A DNA stretch of 64,000 nucleotides, taken from the NCBI RefSeq assembly GCF_014203735.1, contig NZ_JACHJQ010000006.1, positions 319,698-383,697 of the forward strand, in the 5' to 3' direction. Shown here in pieces: positions 26,146-34,392 of this stretch. Numbering within the stretch: position 1 is the stretch's first letter; the number at the start of each line of letters is the position of its first letter. The position numbers and the translations under genes are program-made. Origin of the DNA: Actinophytocola algeriensis. GTDB lineage: Bacteria > Actinomycetota > Actinomycetes > Mycobacteriales > Pseudonocardiaceae. The notes beneath the pieces were generated by a model that searched no databases, was not told where the DNA came from, and saw only the letters and a program-made list of their open reading frames with translations.

Positions 26146-26157
26146 GAACGTTGTCCA
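26146..26157. promoter_or_regulatory. TetR operator half-site upstream of DUF1214/sulfotransferase operon
   Basis: GAACGTTGTCCA here is identical to each arm of the inverted repeat in front of cysD and tetR (32313-32324 and, inverted, 32334-32345). The identity extends to 15 nt (GAACGTTGTCCAGAA). It lies 49 bp before the 26206 start. The shared sequence points to common control by the TetR protein at 32360. Confidence 0.65.
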
Positions 26158-26174
26158 GAATGGGTCGACTCTGG

Positions 26175-26188
26175 TAGAACGTGTTCTA
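26175..26188. promoter_or_regulatory. KstR-like palindrome
   Basis: TAGAACGTGTTCTA fits the consensus TNNAACNNGTTNNA known for the mycobacterial/rhodococcal steroid regulator KstR and related TetR proteins. It is symmetric except for its two central bases and lies 18 bp upstream of the 26206 start, close to where a promoter would be blocked. Confidence 0.55.
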
Positions 26189-26205
26189 GATCCAGGGAGG
26201 TGCGC

Positions 26206-27261
26206 ATGGCCGACGCGCAGGTCTGGGCCGAGTTCTGCCAGGCGTTGGAACGAGCGGGCGAGGTGGTCCTGCGGGACCGGGCACCGGCGACGCCCCTCGA
26301 CCGGGCCGAGGGCTACCGGTACCTCACCCGCCTCGTGCGCGAGATGCTGTACTCGACGGTCGAGAACGCCGATCCCGACTTCCCGCGCCTGCACGAGCTG
26401 GACCGCGTCAAGATCGGCGCCGACAACCCGGACAACGTGTACCTGTCGGCGAACATCCGCGGCGACCGCACGTACCGGATCACCGGCACCCGCGGCACGA
26501 TCGCCTACTTCTCGATCGGCTCGAAGGCCAACCGGTACGCCAAGGACGGCACGATGGCCTCCACCGGCGAGCTGTCCGACGCCGACCTCGTGGTCGAGCC
26601 CGACGGCACCGTCGAGATCATCGCGAGCGCCACCCCGCACGACAAGAACTGGTTGCCGTTGGCCCCCGACTCGACGAGTCTCGTGGTGCGCCAGACCTAC
26701 CTCGACCGCACCACCGAGGTACCCGGCCGGTGGCGGATCGAGTGCGTCGGCGGGCGCGCCGAGCCCCGCGACCTGTCCCCCGAGTTCCTCACCAAGGCAC
26801 TGCGCAGGGCGGCGCTGTCCGTGCACGGCACCGCGGCCACCTTCGCGCACTGGACCGAGCTGTTCATGACCCGCCCCAACGAACTGCCGGACTTCGGCCA
26901 GGAGATGTTCCAGCGCGCGGGCGGTGACCCCGAGATCTTCTACCTGCACGGCTACTGGACGCTCGAACCCGGCCAGGCGTGGGTGATCGAGACCGAGGTC
27001 CCCGACTGCCCGTACTGGAACTTCCAGCTGAGCAACTGGTGGATGGAGTCCCTGGACAACGACCGGCGGATCACCGTCAACAAGCACACCGCCACCCTCG
27101 ACGACGGCCGCCTCACGATCGTCGTCGCGCCCCGGGACCCCGGCTGGGGCAACTGGATCGACACGTCCGGCCACACCAGCGGCACCGCGCTGCTGCGCTG
27201 GCTCGGCGCCGACCACCACCCGATCCCGGACTGCCGCGTCATCGACCTGGAGGCGACATGA
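26206..27261 (+). CDS. DUF1214-domain protein
   Basis: 351 residues. The C-terminal half has the DUF1214 pattern: GYWTLEPGQAWVIETEVP, YWNFQLSNWWMESLD, and a closing DPGWGNWIDTSGHTSGTALLRW. The N-terminal half (about 20-120) includes YRYLTRLVREML and TRGTIAYFSIGSK. No enzymatic residue set is established for the family; in mycobacteria and relatives such genes sit near lipid and steroid catabolism and sulfotransferases. No signal peptide is seen with ATG 26206, which is preceded by GGGAGG. Stop overlaps the sulfotransferase start (ATGA). Probably handles the substrate or product of sulfation; inference. Confidence 0.85.
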   Translation: MADAQVWAEFCQALERAGEVVLRDRAPATPLDRAEGYRYLTRLVREMLYSTVENADPDFPRLHELDRVKIGADNPDNVYLSANIRGDRTYRITGTRGTIAYFSIGSKANRYAKDGTMASTGELSDADLVVEPDGTVEIIASATPHDKNWLPLAPDSTSLVVRQTYLDRTTEVPGRWRIECVGGRAEPRDLSPEFLTKALRRAALSVHGTAATFAHWTELFMTRPNELPDFGQEMFQRAGGDPEIFYLHGYWTLEPGQAWVIETEVPDCPYWNFQLSNWWMESLDNDRRITVNKHTATLDDGRLTIVVAPRDPGWGNWIDTSGHTSGTALLRWLGADHHPIPDCRVIDLEAT

Positions 27262-28385
27262 TCACCGTCGACGACCTGCTCGCCACCGCGAAGGACAAGA
27301 CCGGGCTCACCGACTACGGCGACGAGTGGTTCACCGAGCCGCTGACCGTGCTGGTCCGCGCGCTGAACGACGAGGCCCGCCTCTCGGAGCTGGGACTCAC
27401 GCTCACCCGCCGCCGCCTCACCGCCCTGCTCGCGGACCGGCTGCGGCTGCGTCAGCTGCACAAGGACCACCCCGAGGTGCGGGACGAACAGGTGACGGTC
27501 GCCGCCGAGATCTGCGGCCTCCCGCGCACCGGTTCGACGCTGCTGCACCGGCTCCTCGCCGCCTCCCGGCACGTCACGTCGACCCTGTCGTGGGAGACGT
27601 CCTACCCGCTGCCCTTCCCCGGCGAGGGCCCCGACGCGGCCGAACGCAAGAAACGCGCGCAGGACCGCGCGGCGCTGTTCCTCCGGATGTCACCCGAGTT
27701 CGGCGACATCCACACCATCGAGTGGGACGGGCCGGAGGAGGACGTCATCCTGCTCGACCGCACGTTCACCTCGATGAGCTTCGACTCCTTCTACTGGGTG
27801 CCCTCGTACGGGACGTGGCTGCGCGCCGCCGACCAGGGCCCCGCCTACCGGGAGCTGCGGGAGTGGCTGCAGGTGCTGCAGTGGCAGGACCCGGCACGCG
27901 AAGGTCTGCCGTGGGTGCTGAAGTCGCCGCACCACCTCACCGCCGTGCCGACCGTCCTCGCCGAGTTCCCCGGCTGCAAGATCGTCATGACGCACCGCTC
28001 ACCCGCCGCGGCCGTGCCGTCGTACGCCTCGATGGTCACCACGATGACCGGCCAGTACAGCGACGAGGCCGACCCCGTCGCCATCGGCCGGTACTGGTCG
28101 GACCGGTTCGCGACCACGTTGCGTCAGTTCACCGAGACCCGCCGCGAGCAGCAGGACCGGTTCGTGGACGTGCGGTTCGCCGACGTGGTGGCCGACCCGG
28201 TCGCGGCGGCGGAACGGGTCACGGCCGAGCTGGGGCTGCCCGCCGACCGCGCCGCGTTCACCGCGTACGTGGCCCGCGACCGCGAGCAGCGGCACGGCAA
28301 GCACACCTACACGGCGGCGGACTTCGGGCTGACAGAAGAAGGACTGGCGCGCGACTTCGCGTTCTACGAGGAGGTCACCTCATGA
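27258..28385 (+). CDS. PAPS-dependent sulfotransferase
   Basis: 375 residues of the Sulfotransfer_3 type found in actinobacteria. The 5-prime-phosphosulfate loop is GLPRTGSTLLHRLL (87-100). The 3-prime-phosphate region is MTHRSPAAAVPSYASM near 240-255, followed by YWSDRFATTLRQF. LPWVLKSPHHL before it carries the conserved K-S/H pair. It would transfer sulfate from PAPS to a hydroxyl of a lipid, steroid or other small acceptor. Coupled to the DUF1214 gene upstream and the SDR downstream through ATGA overlaps. PAPS is presumably supplied by CysD/CysNC encoded 1 kb away. Confidence 0.9.
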   Translation: MITVDDLLATAKDKTGLTDYGDEWFTEPLTVLVRALNDEARLSELGLTLTRRRLTALLADRLRLRQLHKDHPEVRDEQVTVAAEICGLPRTGSTLLHRLLAASRHVTSTLSWETSYPLPFPGEGPDAAERKKRAQDRAALFLRMSPEFGDIHTIEWDGPEEDVILLDRTFTSMSFDSFYWVPSYGTWLRAADQGPAYRELREWLQVLQWQDPAREGLPWVLKSPHHLTAVPTVLAEFPGCKIVMTHRSPAAAVPSYASMVTTMTGQYSDEADPVAIGRYWSDRFATTLRQFTETRREQQDRFVDVRFADVVADPVAAAERVTAELGLPADRAAFTAYVARDREQRHGKHTYTAADFGLTEEGLARDFAFYEEVTS

Positions 28386-29158
28386 TCCTGGACGGCGAGG
28401 TCGTCATCGTGTCGGGTGTCGGCGCGGGACTGGGCGCGAAGCTCGCGGCCCGCGCGGCCGCGGAAGGTGCGAAGGTCGTGATGGCCGCCCGGTCGACGCA
28501 GGTGATGGACCAGGTGGCGAAGGAGGTCGCGGCGGCGGGCGGCGAGGCCGTCGGCGTACCGTGCGACGTCCGGAAACCCGAGGACGTGGAACGCGTCGCC
28601 GGCACCGCGGTCGAGCGGTACGGCCGGGTGACGGGCCTGGTGAACTCGGCGTACTCGCACCCCGGCTTCCACGATCTCCTCGCCACACCGGACAAGCAGC
28701 TGCGCCGCTCGGTGGACATCATCCTGCACGGCGCGCTCGCGATGACCCGCGCGGTGGTGCCGCACATGACCGGCGGCGGCTCGATCGTCAACGTGGGCAC
28801 CATGTCGACCCGCAAGCCGATGCGCGGCGAGGGCGGCTACGCGGTGGCGAAGGCGGCCATGGGGTGCGCGTCGCAGTACCTGGCGCTGGAACTGGGCGCG
28901 CAGGGCATCCGCGTCAACCAGGCGGTACTGGGCTGGCTGGACGGCCCGGGAGTGCGGTTCTACCTGACGATGACCGCCCAACAGCGCGGGATCACCGAAC
29001 AGGACGTGTACGACGAGATCGCCGCCCGCAACCCACTGGGCCGCATCCCGACCGACGAGGCGTGCGCGGGCGCGATCCTGTACCTGTTGTCCCGGTACGC
29101 GTCCGAGGTGACGGGCGCCGTGCTGGACGTCAACGGCGGGGAGCACATGCCGGTATGA
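28382..29158 (+). CDS. Short-chain dehydrogenase/reductase
   Basis: 258 residues, classical SDR. The cofactor loop is SGVGAGLGAKLA (11-22) and CDV at 61-63 binds adenine. Tyr153 and Lys157 (GGYAVAKAAM) are the active-site pair. The usual catalytic serine position (13 before Tyr) is Thr140; Ser142 lies two further on. C-terminal [16 protein letters not shown] is typical. Likely oxidises or reduces a hydroxyl/keto group of the molecule that is sulfated. ATGA overlaps on both sides. Confidence 0.9.
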   Translation: MILDGEVVIVSGVGAGLGAKLAARAAAEGAKVVMAARSTQVMDQVAKEVAAAGGEAVGVPCDVRKPEDVERVAGTAVERYGRVTGLVNSAYSHPGFHDLLATPDKQLRRSVDIILHGALAMTRAVVPHMTGGGSIVNVGTMSTRKPMRGEGGYAVAKAAMGCASQYLALELGAQGIRVNQAVLGWLDGPGVRFYLTMTAQQRGITEQDVYDEIAARNPLGRIPTDEACAGAILYLLSRYASEVTGAVLDVNGGEHMPV

Positions 29159-29616
29159 GCCACGTGATCACCTCGGTCAAGGTGGAGATCGCCGCACCTG
29201 CGGCGTTCGTGTGGGACGTGCTGACCGACTTCGCCAACTATCCACAGTGGAACCCGTACACGGTGGCGGTGGCGACGACACTGGAGATCGGCACGCCGAT
29301 CGACCTGACGCTGCCGAACCCCGACGGCTCGGACGGCACGTTCGTGAACCGCGAGTGGGTGCGGGTCGTGGACCCGCCGCACCACCTGCGCTACGACACG
29401 GCCGACGAGATGCCCGGCATCTTCGCGGTGCGGGACCAGTGGCTCACCGAGCTGGGCCCGGACCGCTGCGCGTACCACACCACCGACGCGATCAGCGGCA
29501 GGTACGCGGACCAGGTCATGGAGTTGACCGGCGCGTGGGTGCAGGCGGGCTTCGACTCGGTGGCCGACGCGCTCAAGGCCCGCGCCGAAGCCCTACACCA
29601 CGCCCATCTGTCCTAA
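29155..29616 (+). CDS. SRPBCC / polyketide-cyclase-like ligand-binding protein
   Basis: 153 residues of the START-like fold: [24 protein letters not shown] at the N-terminus (conserved W-V-L-x-D and YPQWNP), [10 protein letters not shown] mid-chain and a long C-terminal helix. A hydrophobic-ligand binding or lyase/cyclase role is typical. Fourth gene of the sulfation operon, start overlapping the SDR stop. Its last 24 bp overlap the convergent cysNC gene. Confidence 0.87.
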   Translation: MSHVITSVKVEIAAPAAFVWDVLTDFANYPQWNPYTVAVATTLEIGTPIDLTLPNPDGSDGTFVNREWVRVVDPPHHLRYDTADEMPGIFAVRDQWLTELGPDRCAYHTTDAISGRYADQVMELTGAWVQAGFDSVADALKARAEALHHAHLS

Positions 29617-31392
29617 CCGCACCAGCACCGCGTCCGCTGCCTCCGCCGCGGTCAACGTCGTCGTGTCCAGGCGCAGCTCCGGGTGCTCCGGCGGCTCGTA
29701 CGGCGAGTCGATGCCGGTGAAGTTCGGCAGCTCTCCCCTGCGCGCCTTGGCGTACAGGCCTTTCGGATCCCGTTGTTCCGCGACCACGAGTGGCGTGTCC
29801 ACGAACACCTCGCAGAACTCGTCCCCCGCCACGATCCCGCGCGCCAGCTCGCGTTCCGCGCGGAACGGCGAGATGAACGACACCAGCACGACCAACCCGG
29901 CCTCGACCATCAGGCCGGCGACCTCCGCCACCCGGCGAATGTTCTCCACCCGATCGGCGTCGGTGAACCCGAGATCGGCGTTCAGCCCGTGCCGCACGTT
30001 GTCGCCGTCGAGCAGGAACGTGTGCCTGCCCGCCGCATACAGCCGCTGCTCCACCTGGTCCGCGATGGTCGACTTGCCGGCCCCCGACAACCCGGTGAAC
30101 CACACGACGCAGCCGCGGTGCCCGTTCAGGTCGGCCCGCATCCGCCTGGTCACCGACATCGCCTGCCACCGCACGTTCGCCGCGCGCCGCAACGGGAACC
30201 GCACGAGCCCGGCGCCGACCGTCGCGTTCGTCAGCCGGTCGATCACGATGAAGCCGCCGAGGTCCCGGTTGGCGCGGTAGGGATCCAGCACCACCGGCTG
30301 GTCGAAGTGGACGTTCCCGACGCCGATCTCGTTGAGGTGCAACGTCCGTGCCGCCAGCCGCGCGCCGGTGTCGACGTCCACGCGGTGCTTCGGCGGGTCC
30401 ACCGTGAGCCCGACGGTCCGCGCACCCACCTTCGCGAGGTACCGCCTGCCGGGCAGCAACTCCTGCTCCGACAACCAGATCAGGTCCGCCTGCGCCGCGT
30501 CCGCCACGCCCGGCGGGTCGGCGGCGGCGAGCACCGCACCGCGGGACACGTCGACGTCGTCGGCCAGCACGACCGTCACCGACTGCCCGGCCTCCGCCTC
30601 CTCGAGGTCGCCGTCGAAGGTCATCAGCCGCGCGACCGCGCTCTGCGCGTTCCCCGGCAGCACCCGCACCTCGTCACCGACGCGCACCGTCCCGCCGACC
30701 ACGAGTCCCGACGCGCCGCGGAAGTCGGGCCCGGGCCGGTTCACCCACCGCACGATCATCCGGAACGGCCCGGAGCCCGCCTCGACCGGCACGGTCTCCA
30801 GCCACTCCAGCAGCGTCGGCCCGTCGTACCAGGGTGTCCGTGCCGCGCGGTGGACCACGTTGGACCCGTCGAGCGCCGCGGTGGGCACGCAGGTCACCTC
30901 GTCGATGCCGAGGCCGGCCGCGAACTCGCGGTACTCGTCGGCGATCGCGGTGAACCGGGCCCGGTCGAAGTCAACCAGGTCCATCTTGTTCACCGCGAGC
31001 ACCACCCGCCGGATGCCCAGCAGCGCGACGACGTGGCTGTGCCTGCGGGTCTGGCGCAGCAGCCCGGCACGCGCGTCGGACAGCAGCACCGCGGCGTCCG
31101 AGGTGGACGCGCCGGTCACCATGTTCCGCGTGTACTGCTCGTGGCCCGGCGTGTCGGCGACGATGAAACTCCGTGCCGCGGTGGCGAAGTAGCGGTACGC
31201 GACGTCGATCGTGATGCCCTGCTCGCGTTCGGCGAGCAGGCCGTCGGTGAGCGAAGCGAAGTCCAGCCCGGACTCGGTGAGCGCGGCGACCTGGTCGCTG
31301 TACAGGGTGTGCGTGTCGTAGAGGAGGCGGCCGATCAGCGTGCTCTTGCCGTCGTCGACGCTGCCGCAGGTCAGGAACCGCAGGAGATCCAT
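29593..31392 (-). CDS. cysNC: Bifunctional sulfate adenylyltransferase subunit 1 / APS kinase
   Basis: 599 residues. CysN GTPase part (about 1-410): [19 protein letters not shown]1 motif, [13 protein letters not shown]3, NKMDL G4. CysC APS kinase part (about 430-599): [47 protein letters not shown]. Together with CysD it makes APS from sulfate and ATP at the cost of GTP, then phosphorylates it to PAPS. One base separates it from cysD. Convergent with, and overlapping, the sulfotransferase operon, suggesting a dedicated PAPS supply rather than assimilation; no PAPS/APS reductase is nearby. Confidence 0.96.
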   Translation of the reverse strand: MDLLRFLTCGSVDDGKSTLIGRLLYDTHTLYSDQVAALTESGLDFASLTDGLLAEREQGITIDVAYRYFATAARSFIVADTPGHEQYTRNMVTGASTSDAAVLLSDARAGLLRQTRRHSHVVALLGIRRVVLAVNKMDLVDFDRARFTAIADEYREFAAGLGIDEVTCVPTAALDGSNVVHRAARTPWYDGPTLLEWLETVPVEAGSGPFRMIVRWVNRPGPDFRGASGLVVGGTVRVGDEVRVLPGNAQSAVARLMTFDGDLEEAEAGQSVTVVLADDVDVSRGAVLAAADPPGVADAAQADLIWLSEQELLPGRRYLAKVGARTVGLTVDPPKHRVDVDTGARLAARTLHLNEIGVGNVHFDQPVVLDPYRANRDLGGFIVIDRLTNATVGAGLVRFPLRRAANVRWQAMSVTRRMRADLNGHRGCVVWFTGLSGAGKSTIADQVEQRLYAAGRHTFLLDGDNVRHGLNADLGFTDADRVENIRRVAEVAGLMVEAGLVVLVSFISPFRAERELARGIVAGDEFCEVFVDTPLVVAEQRDPKGLYAKARRGELPNFTGIDSPYEPPEHPELRLDTTTLTAAEAADAVLVRLGQMGVV

Positions 31393-31393
31393 C

Positions 31394-32290
31394 TCAGAAG
31401 TAACCTTCCCGCTTCTTGCGCTCCATCGACCCGGACTGGTCTCGGTCGATCACCCGGCCCTGCCGTTCCGAGGTCACCGCGGCCTCGGTCTCGGCGACGA
31501 TCTCCGCCACGGTCGCCGCCGTGCTCTCGACCGCGCCGGTCAGCGGGTAGCAGCCCAGCGTCCGGAACCGCACCGTCCGGAGCGCCGGCTCCTCACCCGG
31601 CCCCAGTGGCATGCGGTCGTCATCCACCATGATCAGCGCGCCGTCCCGCTCGACGACCGGTCGCGGCGCCGCGAAGTACAGCGGCACCACGGGAATCCGC
31701 TCGCGTTCGACGTACCGCCACACGTCCAGCTCGGTCCAGTTCGACAGCGGGAACACCCGGATGCTCTCGCCCGGCGCGGTGCGCGCGTTGTACAGCCGCC
31801 ACAGCTCCGGCCGCTGCGCGCGTGGCTCCCACCGGTGGTCGGCCGTGCGGAACGAGAACACGCGTTCCTTGGCCCGCACCGGTTCCTCGTCGCGGCGCGC
31901 ACCGCCGAACGCGAGGTCGAACCGGTGCTTCTCGAGCGCCTGCCGGAGCCCCTGGGTCTTCCACATGTCCGTGTGCGTCGCGGAGCCGTGGTCGAACGGG
32001 TTGATGCCGAGCGCCAGGCACTCCGGGTTGCGGTGGACGATCAGCTCCAGGCCCAGCTCGTCGGCGGTGCGGTCGCGGAAGGCGATCATCTCGCGGAACT
32101 TCCAGGTGGTGTCCACGTGCAGCAGCGGGAACGGCGGCTTCGACGGGTGGAACGCCTTGCGCGCGAGGTGCAGCAGGGTCGAGGAGTCCTTGCCGATCGA
32201 GTACAGCAGGACCGGGCGCTCGCTCTCGGCGACCGCCTCGCGCAGGATGTCGATGCTCTCCGCCTCGAGCCGGTCGAGATGGGTCAGCAT
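31394..32290 (-). CDS. cysD: Sulfate adenylyltransferase subunit 2
   Basis: 298 residues, full length for the family. PP-loop ATP-pyrophosphatase signature [18 protein letters not shown] near the N-terminus, [36 protein letters not shown], and a C-terminal [10 protein letters not shown] tail typical of CysD. It catalyses sulfate adenylylation with CysN. ATG 32290 faces the tetR gene; the 69-bp gap holds the 12-bp inverted-repeat operator, so TetR control of PAPS synthesis is likely. Confidence 0.96.
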   Translation of the reverse strand: MLTHLDRLEAESIDILREAVAESERPVLLYSIGKDSSTLLHLARKAFHPSKPPFPLLHVDTTWKFREMIAFRDRTADELGLELIVHRNPECLALGINPFDHGSATHTDMWKTQGLRQALEKHRFDLAFGGARRDEEPVRAKERVFSFRTADHRWEPRAQRPELWRLYNARTAPGESIRVFPLSNWTELDVWRYVERERIPVVPLYFAAPRPVVERDGALIMVDDDRMPLGPGEEPALRTVRFRTLGCYPLTGAVESTAATVAEIVAETEAAVTSERQGRVIDRDQSGSMERKKREGYF

Positions 32291-32312
32291 GACTCGATGA
32301 TAGGGCCATTTT

Positions 32313-32345
32313 GAACGTTGTCCAGAAGTGAATTGGACAACGTTC
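32313..32345. promoter_or_regulatory. TetR operator between cysD and tetR
   Basis: Perfect inverted repeat: GAACGTTGTCCA (32313-32324), 9-bp spacer, TGGACAACGTTC (32334-32345). It begins 23 bp before the cysD start and ends 14 bp before the tetR GTG. The same 12-mer recurs at 26146. Typical layout of an autoregulated TetR divergent promoter. Confidence 0.8.
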
Positions 32346-32359
32346 GATATGCTGTGGGC

Positions 32360-32977
32360 GTGGACAGCACCGAACCAACCGCATGGGGTGACGCCGAGGG
32401 CCGCCGACGCGACATCCTGCGCTCCGCGGAGAAGCTGCTCGCCGACTCCGGCTACGCCGCGCTGACCATGCGCGCGATCGCCGTCGGCGCCGGCGTCAGT
32501 TCCGGCACCGTGTACCAGTACTTCGACGGCAAGGAGGACGTGTTCGTCGCGCTCATGTCGGCCCGGCTGGCGGACATGACGACCACGCTCGACGAGCTGG
32601 ACCCCGGCGTCGGGATCACCGGGGTGCTGTCCGCGATCCTGCCGCAGGTGCGCGAGCTATGGCGGCTGTTCGGGCGGTCCGCGCAGCAGTGGGAGTCGAA
32701 GGTGCTCGCGGGCGGACCGAAGGGCAAGCGGGCCGTCACGTCGGCGACGGTGTTCCGCCGCATGGCGCGCGCACTGGAGAAGGCGCTACGCACGGCGGCC
32801 GCCGCGCAGGGAGTCGCGCTGGTCGACCACCCCGCGATGGCCTACTGGGTCTGGGACTCGCTGATCGGCGTCGCCGACGACCTCGTGCACGGCGGTTCGC
32901 TGCAGGCACGGGTGTCGGCAGGCCGCCTCGTCGAGTTCGCGACCGAGGCGATCGAGCGCGGCATCGTGGCGCGTTAG
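32360..32977 (+). CDS. TetR-family transcriptional regulator
   Basis: 205 residues. N-terminal HTH (about 15-62): [24 protein letters not shown] and [21 protein letters not shown] pattern. The C-terminal helical domain is of unknown ligand class. GTG 32360 is preferred; in-frame starts further upstream (ATG-like at 32318, GTG 32354) would fall in or against the operator. It is divergent from cysD with a perfect dyad between them, and a matching half-site sits upstream of the sulfotransferase operon. Likely a repressor of the whole sulfation locus, released by the acceptor molecule or a derivative. Confidence 0.9.
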   Translation: MDSTEPTAWGDAEGRRRDILRSAEKLLADSGYAALTMRAIAVGAGVSSGTVYQYFDGKEDVFVALMSARLADMTTTLDELDPGVGITGVLSAILPQVRELWRLFGRSAQQWESKVLAGGPKGKRAVTSATVFRRMARALEKALRTAAAAQGVALVDHPAMAYWVWDSLIGVADDLVHGGSLQARVSAGRLVEFATEAIERGIVAR

Positions 32978-33076
32978 TGCTGTGTCCACTTACGTTGGCC
33001 GGGGTGGGTTCGTGGTTTGGTCCTCACCGGACGTCCTCGCCGGACGGGCTTTGCCTCCGGCGGGTTTGCCTCCGGC

Positions 33077-33189
33077 GGCTCCTCGCCGGAGGGGCAGGTC
33101 TCTGGGATGGCTCCCCGGGTTGGCATCTTCGGTGGCTTGGCATGGGTCGGTCTGCCTGCCATCCCGTTGTGCCGTGAAAGGCGCTTTCA
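33077..33189 (-). repeat. Dispersed intergenic repeat, copy B
   Basis: Inverted copy of the element at 24811-24914: the 35-nt core at 33077-33111 and the TGAAAGCGCCTTTCA-containing block at 33169-33189 match exactly, with 57 rather than 48 bp between them. Just outside, 33045-33080 has a short tandem TTTGCCTCCGGCGG duplication. The 300-bp gap 32978-33277 lies between convergent genes and no other gene is seen in it. Confidence 0.85.
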
Positions 33190-33277
33190 CAGCACACCAA
33201 CCCCGTCCCGGTACGGCGATCATCGTCGGCTTGGCCGGACCCGGCGGAGGGCCCGGCGGAGGGCCGTGGACACAGCG

Positions 33278-34198
33278 CTAGCGGCGGCGGTCGTCCTCCT
33301 GGCCCGGCGAGTACCGCGCGGCGAGCTGGCCGAAGCCACGCAACCCCGGCCCCATCTCGGGTTCGGCCATCGGCCGGTCCCGCAACGGTGACGGCGCGGC
33401 CGACGACCGCGGGACCTCGCGCGCCACCTCTTCGCTCTCCGACCACGTGGACGCCATCAGCACGGCGTAGATCGGCACGGCGAGGGCGATGACCGACAGC
33501 ACGAAGACCGGGAACAGGAAGGTGAACACTTCGGCACCCTCAGGTGCCGGTGCCGTGTCGCTCATGGTCACCTCGACCGCGGCCATGCCGGTGTAGTGCA
33601 TGCCGGTCACCGCGAGACCCATCACGAGACCGGCGAGCACGCGCAGCCCGGGGTGCTCGATCAGGACGGTGAACCAGAAGGCGGCGGTGGCGGCGACGAC
33701 CGCGATGCCGATCGACAACCACACGGCGGCCGGGTCGTAGGTGATCGTGCCCCGCACCCGCACGGCCCACATGCCCGTGTAGTGCATGAGGTTGACGGCC
33801 AGGCCGGTGATCAGTCCGCCGAGCAGCAGCCGCCACAGCGAGAAGCGGGTGCGGACGCCGAACACCAGCAACCCGAGGAAGACCGCGGAGATCGACAGGA
33901 CCGCGGAGATCGCGGTGCGGCCGATGTCGTAGCGCACGGGGCTGCCCGGCGTGTCGAAGCCGAGCATCGCGATGAAGTGCATGAGCCAGATGCCGACACC
34001 GCCGATGGACACAGCGGCGAGGACGAGCCAGCCGAGGCGCGGCCGGTCCTCGTCACCCGCGCGTCGCGCCTGCAGCGTGCACGCGAGCCCCACGACGCAA
34101 CCGACGACCGAGACGAGGTAGGCGAAGAAAGGCAGCCACGAGCCCATGGCGAAGTGATGGACGTGGCCGATGGCAACGGACACAGCGGGGTTCCCCAT
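33278..34198 (-). CDS. MHYT-domain membrane sensor protein
   Basis: 306 residues with about seven membrane helices. Four MHYT-type metal motifs lie at helix ends: HHFAMGSW, LMHFIAML, LMHYTGMW, GMHYTGMA. MHYT domains are proposed to bind copper and sense O2, CO or NO. There is no GGDEF, EAL or kinase output domain; instead a soluble tail of about 60 residues rich in P, S, R and E. ATG 34198 (MGNPAVSV) puts the first helix near the N-terminus; ATGs at 34216 and 34240 are alternatives. Confidence 0.88.
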   Translation of the reverse strand: MGNPAVSVAIGHVHHFAMGSWLPFFAYLVSVVGCVVGLACTLQARRAGDEDRPRLGWLVLAAVSIGGVGIWLMHFIAMLGFDTPGSPVRYDIGRTAISAVLSISAVFLGLLVFGVRTRFSLWRLLLGGLITGLAVNLMHYTGMWAVRVRGTITYDPAAVWLSIGIAVVAATAAFWFTVLIEHPGLRVLAGLVMGLAVTGMHYTGMAAVEVTMSDTAPAPEGAEVFTFLFPVFVLSVIALAVPIYAVLMASTWSESEEVAREVPRSSAAPSPLRDRPMAEPEMGPGLRGFGQLAARYSPGQEDDRRR

Positions 34199-34325
34199 TT
34201 CGAGCTTGGAGCGCATCCCCGACCAGCGCCCGAGTCGCACGCGGAACGACCCTGTCCGCGCACCGAACGTGGATGGAAGTCCACTTTGTTCGGGATGTCA
34301 AGAAAGGTGTTGTCCCATAAGCAAA

Positions 34326-34374
34326 GCGTGACGCCGGTTGATCTGCATGTTGCAGATGGCAACCGGCGTCACGC
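34326..34374. terminator. Long 22-bp hairpin terminator
   Basis: Outer stem of 15 bp (34326-34340 with 34360-34374, GCGTGACGCCGGTTG) and inner stem of 7 bp (ATCTGCA with TGCAGAT) around a TGT loop, with only a GG bulge. It starts 18 bp past the leftward stop at 34393 and in that direction is followed by GCTTTGCTT. It fits an intrinsic terminator of the 34974-34393 gene. Confidence 0.75.
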
Positions 34375-34392
34375 GAATTACGGAACCCTGTT

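Noticed and set aside
29593-32290. Assimilatory sulfate reduction operon
   Set aside because: cysD and cysNC are present but no APS/PAPS reductase, sulfite reductase or sulfate permease is seen; context points to PAPS for sulfotransfer.
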